A stretch of 17,152 bases of DNA, from NCBI GenBank assembly GCA_015256455.1, contig JABZMB010000032.1, positions 1 through 17,152 on the forward strand. The letters run 5' to 3'. Below, in pieces: positions 6,414-14,399 of this stretch. The translations under genes and the position numbers were made by a program. Source of the stretch: Solobacterium sp. (GTDB lineage Bacteria > Bacillota_I > Bacilli_A > Erysipelotrichales > Erysipelotrichaceae). Below the pieces are notes generated by a model. The model had not been told where the DNA came from and made no database searches. It saw only the letters and a list, made by a program, of their open reading frames with translations. Within the stretch, counting starts at the first letter, position 1; each line of letters begins with the position of its first letter.

Positions 6414-7874
6414 ATGTCTGCCAGATCAAAACAACAAAAAAAGAAAGGTGGCGTCAGTAAGGTTTTACTCATACTCTTAGGGGTTGTGAGTATCATCGCT
6501 ATTGGTGTATATATTGCAGGTGTTATCTATTTCCAACAACACTTCTTCTACCGCACAACAGTTGGTAATACAGATGTAAGCTTCATGGATGTAGATTCAA
6601 GTATCGATACACTTACAAATTCTACAAACACCTATAAAATTAAAGTGACCGCTCCTGGAGATAAGGTTTACGAAGTGAAGGGTAAAGATATCTCACTCAG
6701 CCTTGCAAGTGATGCAAAGGCATCTGTAGAAAAGGAAATCAAGTCACAGAATGTATTTACTTGGCCAATCTCTTTGATTCAACCTGAACACAAAGAGATT
6801 AAAGTAGAATACAGTGAATCAAAGCTACAAAAACAATTAGAAGAATTGTTGTCATTAACAAAAGATCCTGTAAACGCAACAATCTCAATTCATGATGATA
6901 CATACAAAGTTGTTGACGCGAAGTATGGTGCAGATACAGCTGCAGTACAAAAGGAAATTGATGAGGCCATCAATAACCAAACCTACCAATTAACACTGAA
7001 TAAAGACAACTTCACAGCACCAGAAATCACATCAGAATCTGAGCAGATTACAAATGCTGTAAAGAAGATTGAAAACTACTTAAAGAGTACAGTATCCTAC
7101 ACAATTGGTTCTTCCAAGAAAGTTATGGATAAGGCTTCTGTACTAAAAGTATTAAGTATCTCTGATACATACGATGTGACCGTTGACGATGCTAAGTTAC
7201 AAGCATATGTAGAAGAACTAGCCGCAAACTTTAATACCTACGGTAAAGTTCGTACATTTAGAACACAGGCTGGTGATGATATTCAAATTGGTGGTGGTGA
7301 CTACGGTTATATTCTAGATAAGGATTCAGAATTCAATCAGTTAAAGTCTGATCTTGAATCTGGCATGATGGTCGAAAGACAACCAATGTGGTCACAAACA
7401 GCACAAGGTACTTTAGAAAATGATATCGGTGATACTTATGTTGAAATCGATTACACAAACCAAGTCATGTACTACGTATTACATGGTGAACGTGTATTCT
7501 CATCACCTATCGTATCTGGAAATATCAATATGGGTAGTGGTTCTCCAGATGGTGTCTTCCGTATTAAGTATCGTGTCACAAACACACACTTAAAAGGTAC
7601 AGACTATGATGGTTCTGAATATGATTCACCGGTAAACTACTTCATTGTATTTGCATATAACATCGGCTTCCATGATGCCCCATGGCAACCATGGTTCGGT
7701 GGTGACCGTTATACATATGCAGGATCACATGGCTGTATCAACCTACCAAATGACTCTGCCGCATATATGAATGCGAATGTCCCAGATGATATTGCTGTTG
7801 TAGCGTACTATCGTAATCCAGTAAATCTAACAGGTACCGCAAACGCTAACTCAAATGCATATTCATATCATTAA
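6414..7874 (+). CDS. membrane-anchored L,D-transpeptidase (YkuD family)
   Basis: This 486-residue protein cross-links peptidoglycan through its third-position residues, acting outside the cell. A basic N-terminus (KQQKKKGG) is followed by one transmembrane anchor at about 17-39. Two beta/alpha repeats at about 60-330, rich in lysine and threonine, fit the 'putative peptidoglycan binding' modules that precede YkuD in this subfamily. The catalytic YkuD domain spans about 341-466, with DTYVEIDYTNQVMYYV at its start, H420 in GFHDAPW and the active-site motif SHGCIN at 438-443 with nucleophile C441. The architecture and length (Ldtfm is about 466 residues) resemble E. faecium Ldtfm, which uses L-Lys stems with a D-Asp-derived branch; that is the branch predicted from the divergent neighbouring genes. 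The C-terminal tail after the domain is asparagine- and alanine-rich. Confidence 0.9.
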   Translation: MSARSKQQKKKGGVSKVLLILLGVVSIIAIGVYIAGVIYFQQHFFYRTTVGNTDVSFMDVDSSIDTLTNSTNTYKIKVTAPGDKVYEVKGKDISLSLASDAKASVEKEIKSQNVFTWPISLIQPEHKEIKVEYSESKLQKQLEELLSLTKDPVNATISIHDDTYKVVDAKYGADTAAVQKEIDEAINNQTYQLTLNKDNFTAPEITSESEQITNAVKKIENYLKSTVSYTIGSSKKVMDKASVLKVLSISDTYDVTVDDAKLQAYVEELAANFNTYGKVRTFRTQAGDDIQIGGGDYGYILDKDSEFNQLKSDLESGMMVERQPMWSQTAQGTLENDIGDTYVEIDYTNQVMYYVLHGERVFSSPIVSGNINMGSGSPDGVFRIKYRVTNTHLKGTDYDGSEYDSPVNYFIVFAYNIGFHDAPWQPWFGGDRYTYAGSHGCINLPNDSAAYMNANVPDDIAVVAYYRNPVNLTGTANANSNAYSYH

Positions 7875-7877
7875 ACA

Positions 7878-7911
7878 AAAGAAGGTTCTCGATTAACCGA
7901 GAGCCTTCTTT
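7878..7911. terminator. bidirectional terminator between ldt and the dltD-like gene
   Basis: A 14-bp stem, AAAGAAGGTTCTCG (7878-7891) with CGAGAGCCTTCTTT (7898-7911), contains one T-G wobble and a 6-nt loop. T runs occur on both strands. It directly follows the transpeptidase gene and touches the stop codon of the convergent SGNH gene. Confidence 0.85.
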
Positions 7912-8867
7912 TAATATAACTTTAGCTCATCTGACTGCTGATCCCAGATAGCGTAATCCACCTCTCCACGATGGTCAGGTATGTGATACTTTTCTTTTAA
8001 AATCTTTCCAAAATAAGCATTGACCTTCTTAGAACCATTCATATTCAAATGGTCTCCACGATCTAAAGTATCTGTTGTCCAATCAAGGGCGAGCACGTTA
8101 TCTAATTTATTTAAATCATAATATGTAACATCATATTGATTACATAACTCCTGAATCGTATCATGTCTTGCGTCACTCCAGTTCTTTGGAGAGGGTACAC
8201 TTACCACAATCAGTTCAACGTTATTCTCTTTACATAACTGTGCGATTTTTTCAAAGTACTCTAGCGTTTCGGGATAGAGAGTTGTATCGCGCTTGTTGGT
8301 CTTCATATATTGGTCAGAGCCTTTATATGGGCGAATTCTCACACGTGCATAATACCCTTTACATTGATCCGCATATGCATTCTCCTTGGTTGCACCAAGT
8401 AAATTCACACTAAGATTGATCGTCTTATAGATATTATGATGATGTAGCACAGGAAATAGTTTTTCTGCCCACATCAACACAGAATCATCACTGTTATAGA
8501 CTGCATTCTTGCGGAATAAAGTGTTGGCCTCTAATACCAATACTTTTGGTTTCTGATGTTTCAATACGTCTTCTAGAACGGTATAGCAGTCATTTAAACG
8601 CTGTGCACTACCGCCTAGATTATAGGAAGCGATACCCTGTTCTTTCCAATATTGGAAAGGAGAGAATGTATTACTGGCCTCACTGTCACCTGTAAATAGG
8701 ACATCCAGTGTATTCTCTTTTTCTTGGCTCACTGCATTAATTTTTCGATTTACCAACTGAATATCATATACATTTTCATATCCCTTTGGTGTTACGAGAT
8801 ATGATGTAACCATCAGTAAACATATCAAAACCAATAGAAACGAAACTGGTTTTAATGCTTTCTTCAT
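7911..8867 (-). CDS. DltD/SGNH-like exported protein
   Basis: This 318-residue protein has one N-terminal membrane anchor (about 8-26), followed by a domain outside the membrane. It carries an SGNH-type set: GDS with S62 at 60-62, the YNLGGSAQ block at 82-89, and near the C-terminus D269/D272 with H273 in DHLNMNG. It is the third gene of an MBOAT, carrier protein, SGNH operon, the partner order known for DltB-DltC-DltD, where DltD is needed to pass D-alanine on to teichoic acid. It is shorter than Bacillus or Staphylococcus DltD (about 390 residues) and nearer to the AlgJ/AlgX-like SGNH proteins, so I call it DltD-like, not DltD. GGAG precedes the ATG, 34 nt after the carrier protein stop. 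The acyl group is not certain. Confidence 0.72.
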   Translation of the reverse strand: MKKALKPVSFLLVLICLLMVTSYLVTPKGYENVYDIQLVNRKINAVSQEKENTLDVLFTGDSEASNTFSPFQYWKEQGIASYNLGGSAQRLNDCYTVLEDVLKHQKPKVLVLEANTLFRKNAVYNSDDSVLMWAEKLFPVLHHHNIYKTINLSVNLLGATKENAYADQCKGYYARVRIRPYKGSDQYMKTNKRDTTLYPETLEYFEKIAQLCKENNVELIVVSVPSPKNWSDARHDTIQELCNQYDVTYYDLNKLDNVLALDWTTDTLDRGDHLNMNGSKKVNAYFGKILKEKYHIPDHRGEVDYAIWDQQSDELKLY

Positions 8868-8901
8868 ACATACTCCTTACTTTTTTAGATGTAATACAAA
8901 C

Positions 8902-9129
8902 TTATTCAGCTTGTAATCTTTGTACCATCGCAAGTAACGCAGCAGCGCTGTTAAAGTTTGCTGGTACAATATCAGATGCTGGAATCTGAATGTCATAATG
9001 ATCATTCAAAGCACTGATAATAGATAAGATATCAAATGAATCTAATACAGCATCATCAATCAATGTTGTGCAGTGTTCAAAATCCGCATCATCTTTAATA
9101 TCGTTCAAAATCTCTAATAGTTCTTCCAT
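8902..9129 (-). CDS. acyl carrier protein, DltC-like
   Basis: This 75-residue acidic helical protein has the carrier-protein attachment motif VLDSFDIL, with S31 as the predicted phosphopantetheine serine. It matches DltC's LLDSFGT more closely than the DSLD of fatty-acid ACP. The following NDHYDIQIPASDIVPANFNS segment is typical of carrier proteins encoded beside MBOAT proteins in Bacillota. It would carry an activated acyl or D-alanyl thioester from a cytoplasmic adenylation enzyme to the MBOAT protein. AGGAG lies 7 nt upstream of the ATG. It begins 18 nt after the MBOAT gene and precedes the SGNH gene. No adenylation enzyme (DltA) is encoded in the window. Confidence 0.85.
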   Translation of the reverse strand: MEELLEILNDIKDDADFEHCTTLIDDAVLDSFDILSIISALNDHYDIQIPASDIVPANFNSAAALLAMVQRLQAE

Positions 9130-9147
9130 TTTTTTCTCCTTTTGACG

Positions 9148-10689
9148 CTAGAATCCAGCGTACATCATTTTGATAATATCATATCCCGGTCCATACGCAC
9201 CGAAGAATATTATATAAAATATCATAAGATATAGAATACTCCATCGTATAACAAGTGGTTTAGCTTCAAATACTTTACGAATTGGATAACCAATCTCTTT
9301 TAAGACATCTACAATCACCACAATCATAAATGCAACCCCAACGGTAATGTAATCCCAGGCATCCATACCAAGATATGGAATTGTTGACCAAGCATCTGCC
9401 CAATCAAAGCGTGTAAATAGGGATTGTATCATCGTGATAATCTGTGCTCCAGAAGAAGCCGCAAATACCATCTCACCAAAGCATACAATTACAAGTAACT
9501 TCACAAAACGGAAGATACGGTAACCAAATCCATTTTGGTTGATATGAAATTTCTGACAGAAGTTCTCTGTTGGTTTCTCCATGAATAATTCAGCAAATAT
9601 CAAGATGAAGTAGTAAATACCATACAGAATGTAATTCCATTGTGGACCATGCCATAAACCATTTGATATCCATACACAGAATAAAGCGATTGCGGGTCCA
9701 ATATACTTTGCGACTGTCTTTCCTAGGTGTTGTTTACACCACTTCGTCAACTTCATGACTGGCTTTGAGAGTGATACTGGATAGAAAATATAATCTCTAA
9801 AGAAGGTACCTAATGTTATATGCCAACGATGCCAGAAATCAGAAGCACCTTTGGCAAAGAATGGCTGTGTAAAGTTTTCTGGTAATATGATACCAAAGAT
9901 TCTCGCACTACCAATCGCAATATCAATCGATCCAGAAAAATCCATATACAACTGAATCGTACAGAAGATTGCGACAACTAGCACAAGCCCACCAGATGAA
10001 TCATGTGACGCAAAGATGGAAGATACAACAGGTGCCAAATGGTCCGCAATCGCAACTTTCTTAAACATACCCCAAAGAATACGCTCAAATCCAATAATCA
10101 TATTCTCCTGTTCAATTGGCTTACCTTCTGTTAAAGTTTCACCAATCTCAGAGAAACGAGCAATCGGGCCCTCAACAAGCGTTGGAAAGAACGTCGCAAA
10201 CAATAACAGTTTTGCATAGCACTGCACTGGCTCAATCTTTCCACTATTGATATCCGCTAGATACGAAATAAGCTGCAATGTATAGTAACTAATACCAATT
10301 GGAACCAGAATCTTGAGCGGTGTAAATGACTGCTGTAATACCGCAAAGATGCCTGTCGCAAAGAAGTTTGTATACTTTAAAGCCAAAAGTACCGCAAGAT
10401 TCAACAAGATACCAGCTGTTAAAATACGTCTCTTCTGTTTCTTAAATACTTTTTTATCTACACCTTCCGGTGCCTTTTTCATTTCACCTAATTTCTTACC
10501 GATGAAAAAGGTAATAAATGTTGTAATCAAACAATATACTACCAACCACTGTGACCATACTCCGAAGAATACCAGATTCGCAACTAGTAGTACCATCCAA
10601 CGATACTTCTGTTTTGCTAGCTGATATAACAACATCGTAATCGGTAGAAATATAACTAAATAACCTAAAGCGTTATACGATAAATTCAT
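9148..10689 (-). CDS. MBOAT O-acyltransferase, AlgI/DltB type
   Basis: This 513-residue polytopic membrane protein has about 11 hydrophobic segments. MBOAT signatures are clear: the P-x-L-V-E-G-P-I block at 169-176, the QLYMDFSGSIDIAIG stretch at 246-260, DFWHRWHITLG at 284-294, and the catalytic histidine H347 in SNGLWHG. The C-terminal IFFGAYGPGYD is characteristic of the AlgI branch; DltB proteins are usually nearer 400 residues. Paired with a carrier protein and an SGNH protein, it probably transfers an acyl or D-alanyl group across the membrane to a cell-wall polymer. It is the first gene of its operon. The start ATG at 10689 has only a weak GGAAAG site 10 nt upstream. Minus-strand TATAAT boxes occur at 10734-10729 and 10755-10750, neither with a recognisable -35. 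Confidence 0.85.
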   Translation of the reverse strand: MNLSYNALGYLVIFLPITMLLYQLAKQKYRWMVLLVANLVFFGVWSQWLVVYCLITTFITFFIGKKLGEMKKAPEGVDKKVFKKQKRRILTAGILLNLAVLLALKYTNFFATGIFAVLQQSFTPLKILVPIGISYYTLQLISYLADINSGKIEPVQCYAKLLLFATFFPTLVEGPIARFSEIGETLTEGKPIEQENMIIGFERILWGMFKKVAIADHLAPVVSSIFASHDSSGGLVLVVAIFCTIQLYMDFSGSIDIAIGSARIFGIILPENFTQPFFAKGASDFWHRWHITLGTFFRDYIFYPVSLSKPVMKLTKWCKQHLGKTVAKYIGPAIALFCVWISNGLWHGPQWNYILYGIYYFILIFAELFMEKPTENFCQKFHINQNGFGYRIFRFVKLLVIVCFGEMVFAASSGAQIITMIQSLFTRFDWADAWSTIPYLGMDAWDYITVGVAFMIVVIVDVLKEIGYPIRKVFEAKPLVIRWSILYLMIFYIIFFGAYGPGYDIIKMMYAGF

Positions 10690-10822
10690 AAGTAAATATC
10701 TTTCCGTTCTTACAAAATAACATTCAATATTATAGTGCAGATTTATAAAATTATACTATTTTCTGCCTAAAAAATTATCATTTTTATCGAATTTCGTACG
10801 ATTCACACTGTCTTCACATATT

Positions 10823-10851
10823 TTGAACTGATTCGTAAAAAGGATTATAAT
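10823..10851 (+). promoter_or_regulatory. strong sigma-A-type promoter of the aldolase gene
   Basis: TTGAAC (10823-10828) and a perfect TATAAT (10846-10851) are separated by 17 bp. The predicted transcription start is near 10858, about 33 nt before the start codon. The rest of the 201-bp intergenic region on the dltB side is AT-rich, with no clear promoter. Confidence 0.8.
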
Positions 10852-10861
10852 ATAAGTAACA

Positions 10862-10875
10862 TTAGTTATAACTAA
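10862..10875. promoter_or_regulatory. 14-bp palindrome in the aldolase leader, possible operator
   Basis: TTAGTTATAACTAA is a perfect inverted repeat lying just after the predicted transcription start and ending 2 nt before the AGGAGG ribosome binding site (10878-10883). The location would suit a repressor operator; no protein is assigned. Confidence 0.4.
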
Positions 10876-10890
10876 CTAGGAGGTACGATA

Positions 10891-11781
10891 ATGAATCAAC
10901 AACAACTAGAACGAATGCATTCAGATTTAGGATTTATTGCTGCCTTAGACCAATCCGGTGGCTCAACACCAAAAGCCTTACGTGCATATGGCCTAGATGA
11001 GACAGCGTATGCAAATGATGAGGAGATGTTCGATTGTGTACATCAAATGCGTACACGCATCATCAAAACACCATCCTTCAACAAAGATGGTATCTTAGCC
11101 GCAATTCTATTTGAAAACACAATGGATAGAATGATTGATGGCAAGTATACTGCTGACTATTTGTGGCAAGAGAAAGGAATCGTTCCAATCTTAAAGATTG
11201 ACAAAGGTTTGGCGGAAGAAAAGAATCATGTCAAACTGATGAAGCCTATCCCAAATCTTGCGGAAACACTCAAACATGCTGTCGAAGATCGTCATATCTT
11301 CGGAACGAAAGAACGTTCTGTAATCTACGACTACGATGAACAAGGTATTCGAGATATCATCACCCAACAGTTTAATATTGCCCTACAAGTATGGAATGCA
11401 GGTGCTGTCGCAATCATTGAACCAGAAGTAGACATTCACAACCCACATAAAGCTGAATCCGAAGCCTTTATGTTAGAAGTCATCAACGAACATCTAGCAA
11501 AATTAGATTCTGATGTAAAAGTAATGTTTAAGTTAACAATTCCAACTGTGAATAACTTATACACTGGTCTAATGAAGGATCCTCATGTCGTACGTGTTGT
11601 TGCGTTATCTGGTGGATATTCACAAGATGAAGCTTGTCACCTACTCTCACTCAACCACGGTATGATCGCATCCTTCTCACGTGCATTTGCACAAGACTTA
11701 CGTTACCAACAAAGCGACGAAGAATTTGACGCAACTGTAAAAGCAGCTATCGCCAAAATCTACGCAGCTTCCATCGCATAA
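10891..11781 (+). CDS. fda: class I fructose-bisphosphate aldolase
   Basis: This 296-residue cytoplasmic glycolytic enzyme splits fructose-1,6-bisphosphate into dihydroxyacetone phosphate and glyceraldehyde-3-phosphate. It is the Schiff-base (class I) type found in staphylococci and some other Gram-positives, not the zinc-dependent FbaA. The family signature FIAALDQSGGSTPKAL is at 15-30, LKIDKGL at 101-107, AIIEPEVD at 174-181, and the Schiff-base lysine K214 in MFKLTIP; SGGYS at 240-244 fits the phosphate-binding loop. Length is typical. AGGAGG 7 nt before the ATG and a near-consensus promoter indicate high expression, as expected for a glycolytic gene. It is a single-gene unit closed by its own terminator, divergent from the dltBCD-like operon. 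Confidence 0.93.
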   Translation: MNQQQLERMHSDLGFIAALDQSGGSTPKALRAYGLDETAYANDEEMFDCVHQMRTRIIKTPSFNKDGILAAILFENTMDRMIDGKYTADYLWQEKGIVPILKIDKGLAEEKNHVKLMKPIPNLAETLKHAVEDRHIFGTKERSVIYDYDEQGIRDIITQQFNIALQVWNAGAVAIIEPEVDIHNPHKAESEAFMLEVINEHLAKLDSDVKVMFKLTIPTVNNLYTGLMKDPHVVRVVALSGGYSQDEACHLLSLNHGMIASFSRAFAQDLRYQQSDEEFDATVKAAIAKIYAASIA

Positions 11782-11801
11782 TCAAGAAATATAGTCTATT
11801 A

Positions 11802-11833
11802 AAATACCTGTGCAGAAAACAGCACAGGTATTT
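11802..11833 (+). terminator. terminator of the aldolase gene
   Basis: A perfect 12-bp stem, AAATACCTGTGC (11802-11813) with GCACAGGTATTT (11822-11833), has an 8-nt loop and is followed by a T run (TTTCTCTTTT). It starts 20 nt after the aldolase stop codon. Confidence 0.93.
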
Positions 11834-11858
11834 TTTCTCTTTTATTTCTATAAAATCT

Positions 11859-11888
11859 TTTACATTGTAAAGAAAAAGATAGTATAGT
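11859..11888 (+). promoter_or_regulatory. promoter of the surface protein gene, with inverted repeat over the -35
   Basis: TTTACA (11859-11864) and TATAGT (11883-11888) are separated by 18 bp. The -35 hexamer forms the left arm of the inverted repeat TTTACA-T-TGTAAA (11859-11871), which could be a regulator site. The predicted start near 11895 leaves a leader of about 175 nt before the coding region. Confidence 0.5.
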
Positions 11889-11899
11889 ATATGTATCAT

Positions 11900-11950
11900 A
11901 TTAGGCAAACCGCCTAATCACTTCCATTTATTTGTACAAATGAATGGTGA
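11900..11950 (+). promoter_or_regulatory. structured 5' leader of the surface protein mRNA
   Basis: Two inverted repeats lie at the start of the predicted leader. The first is ATTAGGC (11900-11906) with GCCTAAT (11912-11918). The second is a near-perfect 12+12 dyad at 11924-11947 (CCATTTATTTGT with ACAAATGAATGG, one T-G pair) centred on GTAC. The remaining ~120 nt up to the GGAGG at 12061 show no strong structure and no terminator-like T run. It matches no riboswitch class I can recognise. Confidence 0.45.
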
Positions 11951-12070
11951 CTTTCTCAACAATATTTTTCACAGATCATTCAACTAGCATCCTTCAATAC
12001 TACAACGATATTCTGATCTTTGCGAATATCAACTTTCTATGTTCATTGTTTGTATCATAAGGAGGAAGAA

Positions 12071-13834
12071 ATGATGAAATTCTTAAAGAAACTTTTTGTC
12101 ATCTTGGTATGCGTAATGATGACAACCCCACTCTTACATACCGCAGTCATTGCAGAAGAAATGCCTGACGAATACAAAGAGTACACAAAGGATAATTATT
12201 GGGCTGAATTAAATTGGTTCCAAAATGATAACTATAAGGGGGTAGTTCCTACATATCTAAATGACTACTTTACAAGCAGTCGTTTAAGTTGGTATAACAG
12301 ACTGAACTACAATGAATTAGTTCCATTTTTCCCAAGTGCCGGATTTTCAAGCAGTCCACAAGTAGATTCTGATGAGCTTGATGTGATTAATCAATGGTTT
12401 GGAATATATGCGAAAGATCTCCCACATAGACAACCTACCGACCCTACCCTTAATCGTTGGCCTGGTGGAAAACAGTGGAATCCATATAACTTTAATTACG
12501 CAACAGAATTATTAAATGAGGGAATCACCGACTATAATGCACGTGCAGATATACGAGAAAGAGGATTATCTAGCACAGCTGTCATTGAGCATATGATTGG
12601 TGATACAGTCAATTTAGATTTTGATGTAGATGTATCTCTTTTAAAGAAGACATTACTTACCCAATTTATCAGTCTTTTAAACTCCGAATTCCCTGCGTAT
12701 TATATGATGAAGGATAATATGCCTGAGACTGCAATTACACAATCAGATGGCGAACTAGTATTCGTTATGGATTTGCCAAAGGGGCTAGAATCTCTTGATT
12801 CAACTACTTATACACTAACTGGTATTGATGATCTAACGCTATCCGTTAAGAAAGAAAATGATGGCAGAAGAGTTGTTGTTACTGCTAGACTCAACGCACC
12901 TGCAAACTACGAAACCTTAAAAGATGTATACGCAAAGATACGTCTAGTAAATTCCGTGAAACTAAGCATCGATGGTCTCAAGGTAACTGCAGATATTGAA
13001 CCTAATCAAAATAGTACTGTAACAGGATATGTTTATGGCGCATATGAGCTTATTCATACAACTGACAATAACGCAATTCTAAATCAAGATGCTACAGCGA
13101 CTGAAAACGATAATAGACATCATATTGATCGTAATACCATCGTATTTGCTGGAAGACAACTTGCTAGTGGTAAAGATGATGGAGGCGACGCAAATAAGCC
13201 AGAACTTATTACATACTCACTCAGAGTCAACCAAAACAAAGTTACATTTATGAATGATAGTACAACCCATGCAGTTGTTAATGTAGAACCAGGTAAATCT
13301 ATTGATTCAGATGTACTAACAAATCAATCCATGCCTTTAGATCCAAGCAGAACTGGATTCTTCGTATTTAAAGAATGGAATACAGCAGCCGATGGTACAG
13401 GTACTGCATTTACTGGTAGTACAACCGTGAATAGTGATATGACAGTTTATGCAATCTATACAGCGGTTAACCAAGCACCGGTGTTAGAAGTAAAGAACAC
13501 AACAATTTACCAAGGTGATAATCTTGACCTTATGACACTAGCCGTTTCCGCAGATGACTACGAAGATGGCAATATCCTAAATCGCGTACAAATTATCAAC
13601 GACGGTGGTTTCAACAAAGATGTACTCGGTACCTATTCCGTTACATATAAGGTGACAGATAACGATGGTCTTAGTGCTACACAAGTAGCAACAATCACTG
13701 TCATTGCCAAAGCAAGTGTTAAAACTGCTGATACAACAAGCATTCCAATGTACGTTACATTATTTGGATTCTCTACAGTTATGGCTATGATACTTTGGAT
13801 TTTCAAGAAACAAAAATTATCTTCATTGCAATAA
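12071..13834 (+). CDS. secreted surface protein with InlB-type repeat and Ig-like domain
   Basis: This 587-residue exported protein starts with a signal peptide (MMKFLKKL then a hydrophobic core, likely cleaved near AVIAEE). The N-terminal ~350 residues are tryptophan-, tyrosine- and asparagine-rich and not recognisable. Residues about 390-466 resemble an InlB B-repeat (Listeria-Bacteroides type), with V-x-F-x-x-W-N-T-A-A-D-G-T-G and a closing V-Y-A-I-Y. Residues 467-546 resemble a bacterial Ig-like DUF5011 domain (YQGDNLDL, DVLGTYSVTYKVTDNDG). The C-terminus has VKTADTTSIP, a hydrophobic segment and the basic tail KKQK. This is the layout of a wall-anchored protein, but with no LPXTG. GGAGG at 12061 supports ATG 12071 or 12074; a TTG at 12020 lies upstream of this site and is rejected. 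Likely an adhesin or wall protein; the ligand is unknown. Confidence 0.8.
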   Translation: MMKFLKKLFVILVCVMMTTPLLHTAVIAEEMPDEYKEYTKDNYWAELNWFQNDNYKGVVPTYLNDYFTSSRLSWYNRLNYNELVPFFPSAGFSSSPQVDSDELDVINQWFGIYAKDLPHRQPTDPTLNRWPGGKQWNPYNFNYATELLNEGITDYNARADIRERGLSSTAVIEHMIGDTVNLDFDVDVSLLKKTLLTQFISLLNSEFPAYYMMKDNMPETAITQSDGELVFVMDLPKGLESLDSTTYTLTGIDDLTLSVKKENDGRRVVVTARLNAPANYETLKDVYAKIRLVNSVKLSIDGLKVTADIEPNQNSTVTGYVYGAYELIHTTDNNAILNQDATATENDNRHHIDRNTIVFAGRQLASGKDDGGDANKPELITYSLRVNQNKVTFMNDSTTHAVVNVEPGKSIDSDVLTNQSMPLDPSRTGFFVFKEWNTAADGTGTAFTGSTTVNSDMTVYAIYTAVNQAPVLEVKNTTIYQGDNLDLMTLAVSADDYEDGNILNRVQIINDGGFNKDVLGTYSVTYKVTDNDGLSATQVATITVIAKASVKTADTTSIPMYVTLFGFSTVMAMILWIFKKQKLSSLQ

Positions 13835-13845
13835 CCAAATTACTT

Positions 13846-13878
13846 AAAAGGGAATTTGTTAAATACAAATCCCCTTTT
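13846..13878. terminator. bidirectional terminator between the surface protein gene and msrB
   Basis: A 14-bp stem with one mismatch, AAAAGGGAATTTGT (13846-13859) with ACAAATCCCCTTTT (13865-13878), has a 5-nt loop. A and T runs flank it in both directions, between two convergent genes. Confidence 0.85.
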
Positions 13879-13886
13879 ACTTTCCA

Positions 13887-14366
13887 TTATTTATCTAGTA
13901 ATTCAATATAACTGCCATATCCTTCCGCTTCCATCTTTTCAACCGGAATAAAGCGCAAGGAAGAACTATTGATACAGTAACGTAAACCACCTTTGTCTTT
14001 TGGTCCATCGTTGAATACATGTCCTAGATGACTATCCGCAAAACGACTACGCACTTCTGTACGAATCATACCAAACTGTAAATCAACCTTCTCCGTAATT
14101 ACTTCTGGAATAATTGGCTTAGAAAACGCTGGCCATCCACAGCCAGAATTGAACTTATCCGTGGACAAGAATAATGGTTCTCCAGAGACAATATCTACAT
14201 AGATACCCTTCTGAAATAATTCGTCATACTCATTTTGATATGGACGCTCTGTCTTCGCATTCTGTGTAACCTCATATTGTAAATCGGTTAACTTTTCTTT
14301 TAGTTCTTGTTTTGTTGGTTTCTGATACTCTGTTTCTAATATGGTATTTCTAATCTTTTCATTCAT
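13887..14366 (-). CDS. msrB: peptide methionine-R-sulfoxide reductase
   Basis: This 159-residue cytoplasmic enzyme reduces methionine-R-sulfoxide in proteins. The family blocks are all present: LQYEVTQNAKTERPYQNEY (29-47), GIYVDIVSGEPLF (54-66), KFNSGCGWPAF (71-81, with C76 as likely resolving cysteine), RTEVRSRFADSHLGHVF (102-118) and the catalytic RYCINS with C131. The paired CxxC zinc-binding cysteines of many MsrB proteins are absent. A GTG at 14381 could extend it by five codons. I choose ATG 14366; both starts have only weak ribosome binding sites. It is not fused to MsrA. The gene is divergent from pyrR, with only 57 bp between the two chosen start codons. Confidence 0.93.
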   Translation of the reverse strand: MNEKIRNTILETEYQKPTKQELKEKLTDLQYEVTQNAKTERPYQNEYDELFQKGIYVDIVSGEPLFLSTDKFNSGCGWPAFSKPIIPEVITEKVDLQFGMIRTEVRSRFADSHLGHVFNDGPKDKGGLRYCINSSSLRFIPVEKMEAEGYGSYIELLDK

Positions 14367-14399
14367 AGGATTACCTATCACTTTCTATCTAATATTTTG

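Noticed and set aside
10016..10624. Open frames on the plus strand inside the MBOAT gene
   Set aside because: They are antisense to a strongly supported coding region, have no ribosome binding sites and no recognisable domains.
11859..11871. BlaI/CopY-like operator
   Set aside because: Those operators have TACA and TGTA separated by two or more bases; here only one base separates them, and no regulator gene is nearby.
11904..11911. GGCAAACC resembling part of a c-di-GMP (GEMM) riboswitch
   Set aside because: The following conserved GEMM segments are absent and the bases form a simple short hairpin instead.
12020..12070. Upstream TTG start for the surface protein
   Set aside because: The strong GGAGG at 12061 and the signal peptide both fit ATG 12071/12074; the extension would put a polar stretch before the signal peptide.
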